A stretch of DNA of 24,795 nt from a virus: the IMG/VR virus record IMGVR_UViG_3300020424_000026, positions 1 through 24,795 of that record; one strand, 5' to 3'. The stretch's first letter is position 1. The number at the start of each line of letters is the position of its first letter. Positions 24,710 to 24,795 of this stretch are shown in pieces. Below the pieces are notes generated by a model. That model was not told where the DNA came from. It was given only the letters and a program-made list of their open reading frames with translations, and did no database searches. The position numbers were made by a program, and so were the translations under genes.

Positions 24710-24717
24710 TCTAAATA
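24710..24717 (+). promoter_or_regulatory. Late promoter motif for the gp4-like gene
   Basis: TCTAAATA on the plus strand, immediately after the start codon of the opposing gene and 22 nt before ATG 24740. Predicted start near 24724, leader about 16 nt. It differs from TATAAATA at one position. Confidence 0.5.
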
Positions 24718-24732
24718 GTTCTATAGTATAGT

Positions 24733-24740
24733 TATTTAGA
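24733..24740 (-). promoter_or_regulatory. Late promoter motif for the gp48/gp54-like gene
   Basis: TCTAAATA on the minus strand, an exact inverted copy of the motif at 24710-24717, overlapping the first base of the gp4-like ATG. Predicted start near 24726, leader about 17 nt before GTG 24709. Confidence 0.5.
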
Positions 24741-24795
24741 TGGCTTATAGGGGAAAATACTATCCATCCTTTCCTAGAAAGTATAAAGGTGATCC
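24740..24795 (+). CDS. 4: gp4-like head completion protein, N-terminus only
   Basis: Only 18 complete codons are in the window (MAYRGKYYPSFPRKYKGD). They closely follow the start of T4 gp4, as I remember it (MAYSGKWVPKNISKYRGD): MAY-GK--P-----KY-GD. T4 gp4 is a head completion protein, also called gp50/gp65 head completion factor in older maps, which finishes the filled head before the tail joins. In many T4-like phages it neighbours baseplate genes. The gene runs out of the window to the right and is the only plus-strand gene seen. Confidence 0.75.
   Translation, partial: MAYRGKYYPSFPRKYKGD

Noticed and set aside
1-24795. tRNA genes, CRISPR arrays, insertion sequences, integrase or photosynthesis genes
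   Set aside because: I saw no tRNA-like cloverleaf, direct-repeat array, transposase or integrase motif, or photosystem protein in any frame.

Overview
The window looks like part of the genome of a marine T4-like myovirus, most likely one infecting AT-rich picoplankton such as Prochlorococcus, Synechococcus or SAR11. The evidence is the strongly AT-rich DNA, the set of T4-type baseplate and tail proteins, the giant S74-type fiber, several 2OG-Fe(II) oxygenases of a kind common in marine myoviruses, and T4-type late promoter motifs (TATAAATA and variants). The host is inferred, not shown. No tRNA, rRNA, CRISPR array, transposon or integrase was seen. Everything is on the minus strand (read right to left) except the first codons of a gp4-like head-completion gene at the far right.

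Right-hand block (24709 down to 14944), tail and baseplate assembly in order: a tail-tube-fold baseplate protein (gp48/gp54-like), a gp26-like hub chaperone, a short gene continuing it in the -1 frame, two tape-measure-like proteins, a gp27-like hub protein, a gp5-like hub protein without a lysozyme domain, a separate beta-helical needle protein, and a 70-residue protein. Most junctions overlap (TAATG or ATGA), so translation is probably coupled. Late promoter motifs lie before the first two genes. The most striking feature is a textbook -1 frameshift signal at the end of the gp26-like gene (T TTT TTC, 5-nt spacer, 11-bp hairpin). It would fuse the gp26-like protein to the small downstream ORF, directly upstream of the tape-measure genes, where lambda-type phages make their G/GT chaperones.

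Middle block (14898 to 5517): two small unknown genes behind a strong sigma70-like promoter, then three long structural genes. These are a 1908-residue fiber ending in an S74 self-cleaving chaperone, a 680-residue repeat-bearing fiber, and a glycine-rich adhesin resembling gp38 of T-even phages. Together they probably form the host-recognition apparatus.

Left-hand block (5476 to 1): a tightly coupled operon of small proteins. Two are clear and one is a probable member of the Fe(II)/2OG oxygenase fold, and a further one is cupin-like. Next comes a restriction-modification pair (PD-(D/E)XK nuclease, then an adenine-type methyltransferase with an N-terminal helix-turn-helix) with its own extended -10 promoter. 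The block ends with an SF2 DEAH helicase cut by the window edge. The promoters suggest two classes: T4-late motifs in front of virion genes, and sigma70-like elements in front of accessory genes.
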